DNA of 64,000 nucleotides from Sepiola atlantica (Eukaryota; Mollusca; Cephalopoda; Sepiida; Sepiolidae). The notes under the pieces were generated by a model. The model ran no database searches. It had not been told where the DNA came from and saw nothing but the letters and a program-made list of their open reading frames with translations. Below are positions 1 to 11,826 of the stretch, piece after piece; the stretch's first letter is position 1; each line of letters begins with the position of its first letter. The stretch spans positions 3,853,501-3,917,500 of the forward strand of contig OY744520.1 in the NCBI GenBank assembly GCA_963556195.1, given 5' to 3'. The position numbers and the translations under genes were made by a program.

Positions 1-94
1 AAAAAATCCAGATAAGTATATTGACATCCTGTATTTAGAGTTTGTTTCGTTATATTCAGCAGGTGTTTGGAGATAATGCGATTAAATAAAAAAA

Positions 95-235
95 AATGGC
101 CGCACATCAGCGGAGAGTGATCAACGTTCTGACATGCCCCAAACTGTTCGGAGTGCAGCTGTTGTTGAGAGGGTTCGAAAACAGAAATAATGCGATATGC
201 GACGGAGGAGATGAACACCATTCTAACAGAAGATG
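95..235 (+). pseudogene. possible Tc1-like transposase N-terminal relic
   Basis: One frame reads TVRSAAVVERVRKQK and then a stop. This resembles the linker after the first helix-turn-helix of Tc1-type transposases, where 'RPKTVRT..VV..VR' patterns are common. No catalytic part follows and the frame breaks repeatedly. The resemblance is short and could be chance. Confidence 0.22.
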
Positions 236-377
236 ATGTTTCCGGTAGTGGATTTATCGGTGTGCCTGGTGTGTGCAAGCACAAGTTGCCTATTTAAATG
301 GGATTACACTCTCAACCACGTCCCGTATTTGAAATAGTTATTCTGGCCTAAAGTCGTATACGTTTTAGACAGGCCTC

Positions 378-380
<3 letters not shown>

Positions 381-422
<42 letters not shown>
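381..422. repeat. (TA)n microsatellite
   Basis: About 21 TA units. The array directly abuts the hammerhead-bearing dispersed repeat that follows it. Confidence 0.97.
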
Positions 423-807
<385 letters not shown>

Positions 808-850
808 ATTTGCAATTTTTACATTGAGATGCATCTTACATTCATTCAGT

Positions 851-985
851 GTCGTATGATGGCGTAGGGGTTAGCAGCGCCGACTGTCAGCTCGACGTTA
901 ACGTTTCGATCCAGGCTTGAAACACTAACTGGTCTGACCGCATTGATGATCTGTGAAACAGCGAAACAGTCTGTATGTTGATGAT
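851..985 (+). mobile_element. tRNA-derived SINE with hammerhead-like 3' module and (TA)n tail
   Basis: Pol III box A-like TGGCGTAGGGG lies at 860-870 and box B-like GTTTCGATCCA at 903-913, at normal tRNA spacing. A short unrelated body leads to a hammerhead-like module (940-978), and the element runs straight into (TA)n from 985. The layout is the same as at 36340 and 34346. No target duplication could be recognised because the 3' flank is TA repeat. Confidence 0.65.
940..978 (+). ncRNA. decayed hammerhead-like fold in SINE
   Basis: TTGATGA (943-949) stands where CTGATGA is expected. CTG/CAG (951-953 with 959-961) forms a short stem II. GAAA is at 963-966. ACAG (966-969) pairs with CTGT (971-974) as stem III around one base. 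U974-A975 is the cleavage position, and GCA (940-942) pairs with TGT (976-978) as stem I. C3 is changed to T, so activity is unlikely. Confidence 0.45.
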
Positions 986-992
986 TATATAT

Positions 993-1067
<75 letters not shown>

Positions 1068-1098
1068 TCAGTATTTTACATCCATGAACACTCATATG

Positions 1099-1157
<59 letters not shown>
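985..1157. repeat. two (TA)n arrays
   Basis: TA arrays at 985-1064 and 1101-1157 are separated by a short AT-rich spacer. The first is the tail of the preceding SINE. Confidence 0.95.
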
Positions 1158-1161
<4 letters not shown>

Positions 1162-1960
1162 CAATTTCTGAAATTAAAATAAGTATGAGATATGAAGCTC
1201 TGAAAAACGTAGAACATTTATAACGTGTTCAAATCAGCATTATTCTAAATATTTCAACATTAAAAACCTCCATTAATAAATAAACATACGTATACATATA
1301 GATCATATAGATTTCTAATTTCACACAAAATAACATTCTAATATTACATTCATAAAACACATATGTATGAGACAATACACATCAGTGCATATATGATATG
1401 ATATGATCATGGACTCTCCCGTCGATTTTTACGTATGAGTGCCCCACCAGGAGCTGCCCGCGCGTGAATTTCTAATTGCAAGGGTTGCGCAACTTCCAAC
1501 AACCGCTCTCCTGAGTCGGCATTGCTTGATTCCAATGGCAAGTAGTAATACAAGACGACTGGAAACAATGCCGAGATAAGTAGAAAGCACATACAGCTTG
1601 TTTCTCTGACAGACTGTTATGAGTCTTTTCTGTATTATTGGAAGCGTCTGTTCTTTAATATATCGGTTGGTCGTTCGTTCTATTAACATTTTGTGGGCCA
1701 TAGCATTATGTTCGGTTTTCATAGTTATATTTTAAATAGCCTATTTGTCACGGTTACGCAACTTTTTAATAGGTATACGTTTAAAATATTAGTTTCATTG
1801 CTAACCATGCATATCTAATGGGCGTATCTAAAGAGTATCTATTCTTCGTTTTCTCTATCATAATTAGTTTTGTACAGCGTATTATGAAAAGCTGTTTACC
1901 CAAAACAAAACAGTTCTTTTAACCAAAATGTAACAAAAAAGTAGAAACAAATTACAACAT
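1158..1960. other. no recognisable feature
   Basis: AT-rich sequence with a slightly GC-richer patch at 1410-1530. No frame resembles a protein I know, and I see no repeat unit or RNA motif. Confidence 0.5.
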
Positions 1961-1964
1961 TATA

Positions 1965-2330
1965 GTAGGAGTAACAAGAGTTTCTGGACTACAATTTCAC
2001 ATAAAAGTTTGTGGTCGATCCTTTTTGTAGTGGTAACATGAATTTCCTTCCTACCATTTTTGTGGGTATGATAAGAGTTACATACCCACCATTATTTTGG
2101 GGGTAACAAGAATTACTGGCCCACCAATTTTGTAGGGGTAACAAGACTCTCAGGCCCACCAGTTTTTTAGGCGTTTGTAGGAGTAACAATACTTTCGGGC
2201 CCACCATTTTTGTAGGGGTGACGACACGTTAGGCCCCACCATACTCTGTAGGAGTAACACTCGTTTGGTAGGCGTTGTAAGACTTCTGGGCCACCATTTG
2301 TGTAGGCGTAACAACAGTTTCAGGCGATCC
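1965..2330. repeat. diverged ~40-bp minisatellite
   Basis: About nine imperfect units share 'gcccaccattttgtaggggt' followed by 'aacaaga.tttctgg'. Units vary by substitutions and small indels. Overlapping minus-strand frames with repeated WWA/LLLQ motifs are products of the repeat, not genes. Confidence 0.8.
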
Positions 2331-2930
2331 TTTATATACACTTCAGTGATATTAATATACAGCTTACGTTGTAAATGTACCTGTTTTGCCGACCTTAAAC
2401 GAAACCTTTTCAAATCGTATTTCCATTATTTACTATATAAAAAGATAACTTGAATAATTTATTCTATCAAGTGTTTACATATTCTTTAACGTTTAATATT
2501 AAGACCAGTCTAGTCTGGCATAAGGCTATTTTGTATTTTGCAATACTTCAAACTTGTTGACATGCCATAGATTGATATTTTCTTTTTCTTACTATAAAAC
2601 GAGTCTAAATTTAGTCTCGATCTTTCTACATACTCAGGCCATGTAGCAGTTCGAATAATGTTTGCAACATGGATATTGTGCATTTAGTATCTTATTTAAG
2701 TTACATTATTCTATATGCAATAGATTCGACAGAATTAAAACACAGCACAGAGGGTTAACAGTCAACACATAACCATAGGAACATTGGCAACCTTCATGTA
2801 TTTGCTGTTGTGATACATGATTCTAAGAGACCTGGCAAAAGAAAGTAATACTATCGTAACTTTGATATTAATATATATATATATATGTATGTATTCCCAT
2901 ATGTAACTAATAATGTTTGTATAAATACAA
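2331..2930. other. no recognisable feature
   Basis: AT-rich intergenic DNA without a convincing ORF, RNA motif or repeat, apart from a short TA run near 2873-2886. Confidence 0.5.
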
Positions 2931-4182
2931 ATATATAGGGCAGCAGATCTGAGACACAAATGAAGATATATAATAATGTTAATATTAATATGTATAGAGA
3001 TAATAATCATAATAATGATAAATGCTTAACGATAGCTCCGCTCGTCAGATGTATATGTATGTCTTATACCTCCTATAGAGTTGACTGCGAATTCAAACAC
3101 ATTTATATTAACACGAATAATCACTCTATATATCACACCATATATGTCTGTCTGTCTGTCTGTTTCTATGTGTGTGTAATAGTTGCGTGTGTTCTATTGA
3201 ATGAAATGTAAGCGTATCTACATACATTTAAAAAAAATATTTCCATATAACCTTATATGAGGCAGACAATATAAGTATTCCCCCTGTGGGAGCTATGAGA
3301 GTACAATTATCTTAAAACTTCAAATATATGTAATTTTTTGAACATCTGCATCGTACTAATAAAATATTCTTAAAAAGAATTAAAAGTTGTCCGAAACTTT
3401 AAGTACTCTTTTAACCTAAGGGACCCATGGGGAGAGATCTTCTTTTAAAACTTATAATATATCTTATTTTGATGAAAATTATATCATATGTATAACCTTA
3501 TCCGGGCAAAACTATATAAGTTGCCACTAATCACTACGTTACCATTCATGTGCTCGAATATCTACGTACTATACCTCTCAGACTCTCATGGGGACAGAAC
3601 CTCTTTTAAAACTTCAAATACGTATATCTGATTTTTCTCATGAGTGTTATTTTAAAATTCGACTTACCAAATCTCTGGATTGTTTATTGAGGAAAGTATC
3701 AGACTGACAAAATGAATGTGCATTTTAGATTCATTCCCTCACTGCCGATTTTCACAAAATAACATTATATGAGATCGATGAATATAGTTTTCCTTAATTT
3801 AATAAAATGTAAGTGGCTAATGTTTGTATATGTAGTATATAACGCAATCCCGTGTGTCTGGCTGTATGTCTGGCTGTATGTCTGTCTGTCTGTCTGTCTA
3901 TGGGTCTTTCCCTCTTTATATTTCGCTCGTTCTTTATCGTTTTCTATATATCTAGATCTATGAATATATTTTATATATGCTATTCAAGAAGAGAGCTTCT
4001 GTGTGCGTAAATGTATTTTTATATAGAGACAAAATAGAGGATGTACCTAAAATATAAATTCTTCTACACATATAGAATATTATTAAGAACACATGGGCAT
4101 CTTTATGCCTCTCTAGATTCTTATAAAAAAGCTATGATTCTTTAATAACATTTACTTATGAGTGTTATTTTTAAAGATGTTA

Positions 4183-4258
4183 CGAATGACTACATATCTC
4201 AGTTCGAGCAGTATCAGACTGTAACCTCGGGGTTGCGTTTTCGATTCTACGCCTCCCG
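4183..4258 (+). mobile_element. tRNA-like relic (SINE head or tRNA pseudogene)
   Basis: Reads like a tRNA: box A-like TCTCAGTTCGAGC, an anticodon-arm-like CAGACTGTAACC, and a T arm GCGT-TTTCGATTC-ACGC (box B). The anticodon stem is mismatched and the acceptor ends do not pair, so this is not a functional tRNA gene. No hammerhead module follows. Confidence 0.4.
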
Positions 4259-4370
4259 ATTAAAAAAATTAAATCAAAGAATATATATTTACTTTTTTTG
4301 ATATAATAAAATGAAATTGAACAATGTTGGTGTATTTAGTATGTAAGGCCTCTCCGTCAGTCCGTCTGTT

Positions 4371-4405
4371 TTCTTCTCTCTCTCTCTCTCTTTCTCTCTC
4401 TCTCA

Positions 4406-4441
<36 letters not shown>

Positions 4442-4492
4442 CTTTGTATCGCTCTCTTTCTCTCTATATGTAGATATATCTAAATATGCTGT

Positions 4493-4548
<56 letters not shown>
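4371..4548. repeat. (CT)n and (TA)n microsatellites
   Basis: CT-rich run 4374-4417, TA 4418-4441, and a second TA array 4495-4547. Confidence 0.95.
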
Positions 4549-4553
<5 letters not shown>

Positions 4554-4614
4554 GGAAGATTCCTAACCATTACAAATATATAAAGAAAAAAAAGAAAAAC
4601 AAAAAGAATCATTT

Positions 4615-4870
4615 TAGTCCGAAGTCATTCGGTGGAAAATTACTTCTATAAGTTAATTTATTTTAAGCAGTTACTATATTAGTTTGCGTCCAATAATGTA
4701 CGCTAGTCTTAACATTATTTATGGGATCATCAGTTGTTTACCATGAAAACCTATATCGGGAATTTAAAAACAAAACAGTATTTTATTTCATGGCTTCCCA
4801 GCAGAGTTGATCTGACCTCACTTCCCTTAAAAGGCAAGAACATAAACGTTCCGTATATTAGATCTAAGTT
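4615..4870 (+). repeat. dispersed repeat family R, copy 1
   Basis: Shared with 16430-16590, 38590-38835 and, reversed, 24165-24305. Diagnostic strings are 'ggtggaaaattact', 'gggatcatcagttgtttacc' and 'cagcagagttgatc'. Each plus-strand copy has a (TA)n array a short distance upstream. It has no coding content and its class is unknown. Confidence 0.7.
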
Positions 4871-4997
4871 TTGTTCCAGATAGACGTTTTGCTAACTTAT
4901 ATTGGTTATTTAAAAAAATGTCTTCCCCACCTGCGCTGCTAGTCTGTGTCAATAAATTTTATCCGTTAATTACAAAATATTTGTTAGTATTTTAAAG

Positions 4998-4999
4998 TG

Positions 5000-5051
<52 letters not shown>
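4998..5051. repeat. (TA)n microsatellite
   Basis: TA array with a single TATACA interruption. Confidence 0.95.
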
Positions 5052-5054
<3 letters not shown>

Positions 5055-6524
5055 GAATGAATGCGACATATTTTTTTTATTCACCATGCATTTATTTCAT
5101 CAATAGAGATCACTGTAATTTACGTTAATAATACACTATATTTCCTTGAAATACTCTATTTATAGAAACAAGCAAACTTAAAGACAATCTGTTGTTTATC
5201 TAATTGCCATTATTATCTATTTAAACAATTTATTATAAATAACTCTTTGTTTCTATTTGATTTAAAGTCGGTAGTTCTATTTGTCGATATATATATATAT
5301 ATATGGAATAGTTTGTCGATAATTACAGCAATTAAGTAAATGATAATAACAAAAAAGATCAAAACATTTAAATCATGTGTAGTTCTTCTAAAAGAACGTG
5401 CGCCAAAAACATATTTTTCATAACTTAACATGTCCGGTTTGATTCTGTATCTCTACTGCTGTAAGCAATATTTTTATTGCTAATTTAGTAATAATTGATT
5501 TAAATAATTTAAAGACAAATGATTAGTTTCAAAAATAGTGTCGACCCTCTTCTACCTAGGGTATACCTTTTTCAAACTAATTATTTAATTGTTATTCTTC
5601 TCCGCCGCATCCACAACAATCGACAAACTATAAAAAAAAATTTTGTTTTAATTAGCTATTTGTTATATATACCTCATTGTTACAGCTATTTTATCAAGTT
5701 AAAACATACTTTCATAATTAAACACTTTCAAAATGCCTGCTTTTTATTTCAACAATTAATTTTCGTAGTGTTTACATTCGCCTCAAAAATAAATAACTTA
5801 TTTCTTAATTAATTAAATAAATGCAGCATTTGTAAAGTTTTAAAACAGTGTTTGTATTTTAACTATTCTGTGTAAATCACAAACACAATTGATTCATACT
5901 TAAGCATAATTGTAGATTAACATCCTTTGTTAAATCAGCAACACTCCCGCACAGAAAATAGATTCTACTTTTTAGGTGATTACGTGGGGACATCCTTAAA
6001 ATCTTGGAAAACTAATGAAAAGAAAAAAAGCTGAATTTGGAATTTAATGTAAAGTGATCCCTTCATTATCGTTTTAAATAAAATCCTTATTTTTTTCTAT
6101 GGAAGCTAAATCCGCTGCCTTTTTGTTGGGTGGACACTTTATTAGCTGATTACGCGTGGTTGCATTAAATTACCACTCAGACTTAGGGGCAGTGGTAATA
6201 AAACTATATTAACTGCCTGAAAATTATGATAGCCCGGAATTGGGAGATTATATTACGTTAAATATGTATGATATTGATCTACCCACTTAAATTCAAACAC
6301 GCAGACACATGGATAACAGGAATAATAGATTCAAAGGCGCTTCTAACATTTTATTAGAGAAATGTACTAAAATGAACACACGCGAAAATGATCTACGGAA
6401 GTTAAGGTCAGATATACGCACGTATATTTAAAACATGGATAGTTTTGAGCCAGAGAAGCACATTATTAGAAAACCCAAACACACGCGAGCATGCGCAGAA
6501 ACGGCAAACTGTTCAAAACAAAAA

Positions 6525-6562
6525 CATCTGAAGAGAGCCAAGATGATCTAAACGCGTTATCA
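6525..6562 (+). ncRNA. decayed hammerhead-like fold (duplicate of 21557-21593)
   Basis: CTGAAGA (6528-6534) and GAGC (6535-6538) are kept, but the second core reads TAAA instead of GAAA and stem II has a mismatch. ACGCGT (6552-6557) is retained as stem III. The partner copy has the intact core, so this copy lost it after duplication. Confidence 0.4.
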
Positions 6563-6643
6563 AATCATAAAATAATAAAATGATAGACAATCATTTAAAA
6601 ATGTTTTCTTTTAATTTACAAATACTGGTAGCCTCATTGACAG

Positions 6644-6647
<4 letters not shown>

Positions 6648-6741
<94 letters not shown>
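6648..6741. repeat. (TA)n microsatellite
   Basis: About 47 uninterrupted TA units. It lies at the same place as the array at 21675 in copy 2. Confidence 0.97.
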
Positions 6742-6742
<1 letters not shown>

Positions 6743-7689
6743 GTGTTTTTGATTAATGACACTGTTTTTTTTTTCAATTTTTCGAATAGTCCATTTAGTA
6801 TTACCGTCAGATAAGTGTATATAAGTAATGTGTGTCTATTGCCTCATTTGTATTATCTTTTTGCCATTCACCGGTTCATCGTCATCTTGCCGGGCTAGTC
6901 TTTATGTGTTTGCAACTATGTATTTACTGTTAATTTAGGACTGAACATGAGTGTCTCTAGTGATAAAATATTGCATGCAAACGTGATAACATTCAACACG
7001 CGGCCACAATTCAAGAGGATGATTATTTAACAGCTAATGATGGGTTAATGCTACTTACTTCGCCAGACCCTTCAGAATTATGTGGCAGGTTTCATAATAA
7101 ATTATGTGATGTCTTGTTTTAATGTAAATAGCTTCAAGAGTGTTTAATGTTTTAATGTTGATTTTGTGATATATTATTTTTGTATTATTAACTAAAAAGT
7201 GTTTATATTTAGAAGACGGACAATCTTGTTCTTTAGGGTTTTGACAAATTGACTTAGTGTCAGAGTAATATAAGAGAGCATCCTGGTAAGTATGTTTGTA
7301 GTAATACCGATGTAACAAATAGTGGTGCATCATTGTTGGATATATATTACCCCAAATAGCATTGAAACTGATAGGTTGGGTTGGACAAACATTGCGTCGC
7401 TTTTGTAATATTATCTTTCGGCCTACAAAATATGGTTTTATATTCTTATTGTTCAAATGCTATATTTGGTGTAGTATATTGACGTACGTATGTAATAAGT
7501 CTCCGGGCAGAGGCGTTCTTACATTTTAGCTAGTAGTTTAGGCCTATAAATGGAAGATTAAACAGAACACAATTAACATCTGATGCTTGTTTACTTAAGA
7601 TAAGGAAAATAACTACAAGAACCTGGATAAATATGTGCTATGTATATGGGGAGAATACTGTTACATGACATGTGTGCCAAAAATGATTT

Positions 7690-8500
7690 ACTCGGTTCCG
7701 AAAATAACATCTATAGGTGGGAGTTGCTCCTCGCTTTTTTCGGCCAAAGGATCACTAAAGAAGTGAAAGGCGAAGTTGAATAAGATTGCCGTTTGACAAC
7801 CAAACAGATCCAACACATCAAGATTTAATGAATTGCATAAACTCGTTTATGTGTCTACACTTGATATTTTGGTTTCCCATAAACTGACAGAAGCAAATAT
7901 CGTATAAAATGTTTCCATTTGTGATTCGTTGCTCAAACGGGAACGCTATGAACCATTTTTTAAACGAATTGTTACTGGAGATGAAAAGTGGATTGTTTAC
8001 AGTAATGCGATACTCAGGAGAACGTAGTGAAGTGCAGGTGATCCACCAAAAAGCAAACTCAAAGCCGGCTTCGATACAAAAATAGTTATGTTATTAGTAT
8101 GGTGGGATTGGAAAGGTGATATCTTTTTTTGTTTACTTCTGTCTGTGAACATGACAATCAGTTCCGCGGTCTACTGTATACAGATAAATAAACGAAGTGA
8201 ATTTCTTCAGCAGAAAAGATCTAGTCACTCGTAAAAGTGTTATTTTACTCCATGAAAAATACAACGCCGTATACTACTTGAACTACTCGGGAAAAGTTGG
8301 TGATTTTTGGGTCGGAGATTTGTCTTCACCCTCCATTTTCTCAAATGTTATCTCTATCCGATTTCCATCTGTTTTGTTCAGAATTCATTGAAATGGAAAC
8401 AGTTTGATTCTGATGAAAACGTGAAACAGCATAACTTCTTCGAACAAGGAACGAATGGTGGTTGGTGAACATTGATGAAATAAATGTAAATAAGTTTTTT
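7690..8500 (+). pseudogene. mariner-family transposase pseudogene, copy 1
   Basis: Broken frames read, in order, a helix-turn-helix region ending in HIKI, ISICDSL, then KRIVTGDEKWIVYSN, PKAGFDTKIVM, VWWDWKGDI, ILLHEK and WKQFDSDENVKQH. These are the landmark motifs of mariner transposases, which move by cut and paste at TA sites. The first catalytic Asp (GDEKW) is present. The second, normally HDNA, reads HE. Several stops and frameshifts make it non-functional. Inverted repeat ends could not be placed. Confidence 0.85.
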
Positions 8501-8593
8501 TAATAAATACGCATATGATTTTAATATTCGCTTAAAAACAAAACACATAGTTTGGCCACCGCAATATAACAGTGTTTTTGTTTCTACTATTTT

Positions 8594-8759
8594 TCAAATT
8601 TTATATATATATATATATACATATATGAACACATATATACATATATATATATATACATATATATGTACACATATATACATATATATACACATATATATAT
8701 ACACACACATATATATACGCATATATATATAGTATATATATGTATATATATATACATGA

Positions 8760-8821
<62 letters not shown>
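8594..8821. repeat. TA/TATACATA compound array
   Basis: Mixed TATACACATA and TATATG units end in a pure TA run at 8766-8821. The array is an insertion relative to copy 2. Confidence 0.95.
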
Positions 8822-8823
<2 letters not shown>

Positions 8824-8964
8824 TTATATAGTAAGGCCGGCCATTCTGAGTAAATTTAATAACAAGCACTACTATTAGCTTCATTGCTAGATCCAACACG
8901 GTTGGTTGTTGTTGATCACTCTTCGCTGTTTGCTGTAAATACCCGCTGACTTGGCATTCCAAGC

Positions 8965-9110
8965 TAATTTGTGGTGGCCAACGAGTAACGCTCTTGACTG
9001 CGAATCAGTTGCGATTTGTTATCAAAGTTCGTGCAGCCGACCGTCAGGAATTAACTTCCTGCACTGAAAATTGTGTAAGCATGACACATCGATGTCTGCA
9101 GGTAATAAAT
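8965..9110 (+). mobile_element. tRNA-derived SINE relic with (TA)n tail
   Basis: Box A-like TGGCCAACGAG at 8975-8985 and box B-like AGTTCGTGC at 9026-9034, then a body, a hammerhead-like remnant (9058-9102) and (TA)n from 9132. It is missing from the corresponding place in copy 2, so it inserted after the segmental duplication or was lost there. Confidence 0.5.
9058..9102 (+). ncRNA. hammerhead-like remnant, stem III lost
   Basis: A perfect 6-bp stem I (CCTGCA 9058-9063 with TGCAGG 9097-9102) encloses CTGAAAA (for CTGANGA), a stem II-like hairpin TGTGT/ACACA, and GATGTC where GAAA-stem III-GTC would be. The layout suggests a hammerhead that lost the GAAA core and stem III. Confidence 0.35.
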
Positions 9111-9131
9111 AATTAATATATATTTATAAAA

Positions 9132-9133
9132 TA

Positions 9134-9195
<62 letters not shown>

Positions 9196-9215
9196 GTGTG
9201 TGTATGTGTGTGTGT
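9132..9215. repeat. (TA)n(TG)n microsatellite
   Basis: TA array followed by TG-rich repeat. Confidence 0.95.
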
Positions 9216-10257
9216 GCGTGTGCGCACTATATGAGCAGGCAGTTTTTCTTTCAGATACTGTCATCTCTTAAGTACTTAAGGTAAGAATTCAATCCTGCTT
9301 ACAATATACATTTATACGCCTTTACGAACAACACTTACACTGCGTATGATAGTTTATGGCGTTGTCCTTAACTTTCGAAATGTTTTTTTTTTATTATTTA
9401 CTTTTTAAACCTTTTTTCTAGTTCCTCCTATCGAAATATTGATCTCCATTTAATCGGCAACAAGAAAAAGGAATGCTATGCACTAAAACAGAAAAAAAAC
9501 AAACGGTGTATATTTGAGCTGCTCTGATCTATTTGAACATTTATTTGATACCATTGTTTATGTACTTTTCAAACACACTTTTTACGAGAATGTTCTTGCT
9601 ATCGACATCGCACTGGAGGGAAATCGAAAGACTTGTAGCAAATGTTTCTTCTATCAATGTTAGAAAGTAACAATGTAAATAGATGTTCCGGCCATTAAGA
9701 TTTTGTGGATTTACCCAAGTACACTTGCCAGTAAATGTCGGCTGAATGCATATCCGTTAACTCGCAGTCATCTTCTATAAACTCTGAACCCAACGTTGCT
9801 ATTAACAAGTTTCGGTTACAGAAAGGTAACATTTTTGCCAATCGATAACCGACTCAGATCTGAGAGACATGAAAGATGTAAACATTTGATCGTGTAAAAT
9901 CTATAGTATTTAGAAAACATGGCTACGTTGAAACGTGAAAACATCAATATTTGCATAACTGCAATCCAATTCATAATGTATTAGTCATATAGCCCTTCCT
10001 TGTCCCAAATCTATTTAGACTTTAACAGTTGATAACTGACTCATTTTTTTATTTTAGAATTACATTTTTTTTAAATAATAGAGTTTGATTTAAGCCCGAA
10101 CAAAGGAAATCCATTCTTTGTTACAATTTTTAAATATATAAACATGAAAACAAGCGTAGAAAAGAAGTTGAACATATGTATTTATGTATCAAATACAAAT
10201 TGAACAAAAAACACTAGAAAAACAAAAAAAACTAAAAATAAAGAAACAATTGACTTA

Positions 10258-10395
10258 TTCGTTCGGATACAACGAACGTTTTTAGAAAAAAAAGTATTTT
10301 TTTACATTCAAATACAACGAACGTCTTCAGAAAAAAGAGAAATTTCCCATTCGAATACGATGAACGTCCCTGGAAAAAAGTCATTTTTTCTGTAC
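10258..10395. repeat. ~43-bp minisatellite, 3 units (copy 1)
   Basis: Three units of 'attcgaatacaacgaacgtc' plus 'ttcagaaaaaagtattttt'. The same locus in copy 2 (25580-26300) holds about 17 units. Confidence 0.9.
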
Positions 10396-10749
10396 AAAAC
10401 CGGCCAATCTCTTGTATACTTTTGTTTTTACTGTGTTTGATTTACTTTTTCATTTTGTCTTTTTCTACATCGTGTGCCGTCGAAATTTAATTTCATCATA
10501 TAGTCTGCGCTAATATAGTTTATCTAGTGAATACATGTTTTAGGTTATTATTAATGTAACACAAAAACATGCAACATTATTAATTAGTTCATAGATAAGA
10601 TGAATCGTTCACTTTGCTAAATATCTATTAGCTCGTCCTCTTGCACTCAAAACACACACTATAATAATATTGTTTAAGTTTTATGTAAGTATATATATAA
10701 AAATGACTCTTTTTTGCAGCCTTGCTCCTTAATTTTTTTTATTTTACTA

Positions 10750-10990
10750 TGTAGCTTGAGTAGTTTTGTCACATGTGGCCAGGTGCACTAACCACAAGTC
10801 TCTTCATCTTCAAAAATATTACCTAATGAGGCCAACACGCTATACATAGCTCACACCTGCATCTAATCGCCGCAATGTGCCACCCCTATGTTTGTTTTAC
10901 AATAACTTCAATGGAATCCGCCCCGATAAACTTGTTGCACGGGTGGCCCCTTTAATGTAAATACTCTCGACTAACTCGACTACCAGCTAA
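10750..10990 (+). pseudogene. LINE reverse transcriptase C-terminal scrap (copy 1)
   Basis: Interrupted match to the LINE-A protein part that reads YKATIRPC...NVASLC.FYKYFNG in better copies at 31980-32200. Here one sees fragments like RNVPPLCLFYNNFNGIRPDKL. It is present in both duplicates and so is older than the duplication. Confidence 0.5.
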
Positions 10991-11189
10991 ATCTATCCTT
11001 CACTGTAAGTGTCTCTAGATTTAGAAAAGATTTCTTTTCTAATAGATAATTCCCTTGAAGTGCTATCCTTAAGAATTGTAATTCATTCTCTATGATCTCC
11101 GATTGTAGCAACATGCAGAATATTAAATATCACGTGAACAAACATCTCAATGTACAACTCCCTACCAATGATACCCCCTATGAATATGA

Positions 11190-11197
11190 GTTTGAAT
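11190..11197 (+). repeat. 8-bp target site duplication, left (GTTTGAAT)
   Basis: Identical to 14787-14794 and matches the unfilled target GTTCCAAT at 27178-27185 in copy 2 at 6 of 8 positions. Eight-base duplications are the P-element hallmark. Confidence 0.85.
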
Positions 11198-11223
11198 CAT
11201 GGCCATACCCATAACAGGCCGGC
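11198..11223 (+). repeat. P-type terminal inverted repeat, left
   Basis: Starts CATGGCCATACCCATAACAG. The reverse complement of the right end starts CATGACCATCCCTACTACAG. CATG is also the start of the Drosophila P-element ends. Confidence 0.85.
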
Positions 11224-11826
11224 TAGACACACGTTTGACTGCTTAATCTGGGGGCCAGTCAGTCACCAGATAAACTTTTAGCTAGTAGCACTTCGTTGTC
11301 ACTTGTCCAAACAAATTTCATTCCGAAACTAAATTTTAACTCATCAAATTTATTTCAGCTGAGGTTCTGTTATTTCATCATTATTTACATTTGTATTATA
11401 AGCTCGTGAGTTAAAAGTCAGAATTGATTTTTTTTTATTTGCATGTAAACGGCTATGTTCATTGACGAAATATCACGTTTACTTTTTTTATGTTTAAAAT
11501 GTATTGTCTTTTAGATTTTGTTAAAAAACTGTACATTCTGAATTTTAAATCTTTTATATATTCTTAGGAAGTATACTATAAATGTTTTAACGTTTTATTT
11601 ACATGTACACAGCTTTGCCCATTGACGAAATATCACTTTTACATTTTTTTAAGTAAAAAAAAATATTGTCTTTTAGAATTTGTTAATAAATCGTACATTT
11701 TGAATTACAAATTATTTATATATTCTTAGGAAGTTTACTTGATTTACATGTAAACAGCTTTGTTAATTCACAAAATATCACTTTTATTTTTTTTAAATTA
11801 ATATAATTTGTTGAATATTTCTCAAT

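Larger units (their letters stand above)
3430..5590. other. copy-1-specific interval with degenerate internal repeats
   Basis: Absent from the partner at 20480-20560. Short motifs recur near 3440, 3600 and 4090 ('catggg.a.a.c.tcttttaaa', 'gagtgttattttaaa'), suggesting an old tandem structure. The interval also holds a tRNA-like relic and a copy of dispersed family R. No genes seen. Confidence 0.5.

Noticed and set aside
4183..4258. Functional tRNA gene
   Set aside because: Acceptor ends do not pair and the anticodon stem is broken; kept only as a tRNA-like relic.
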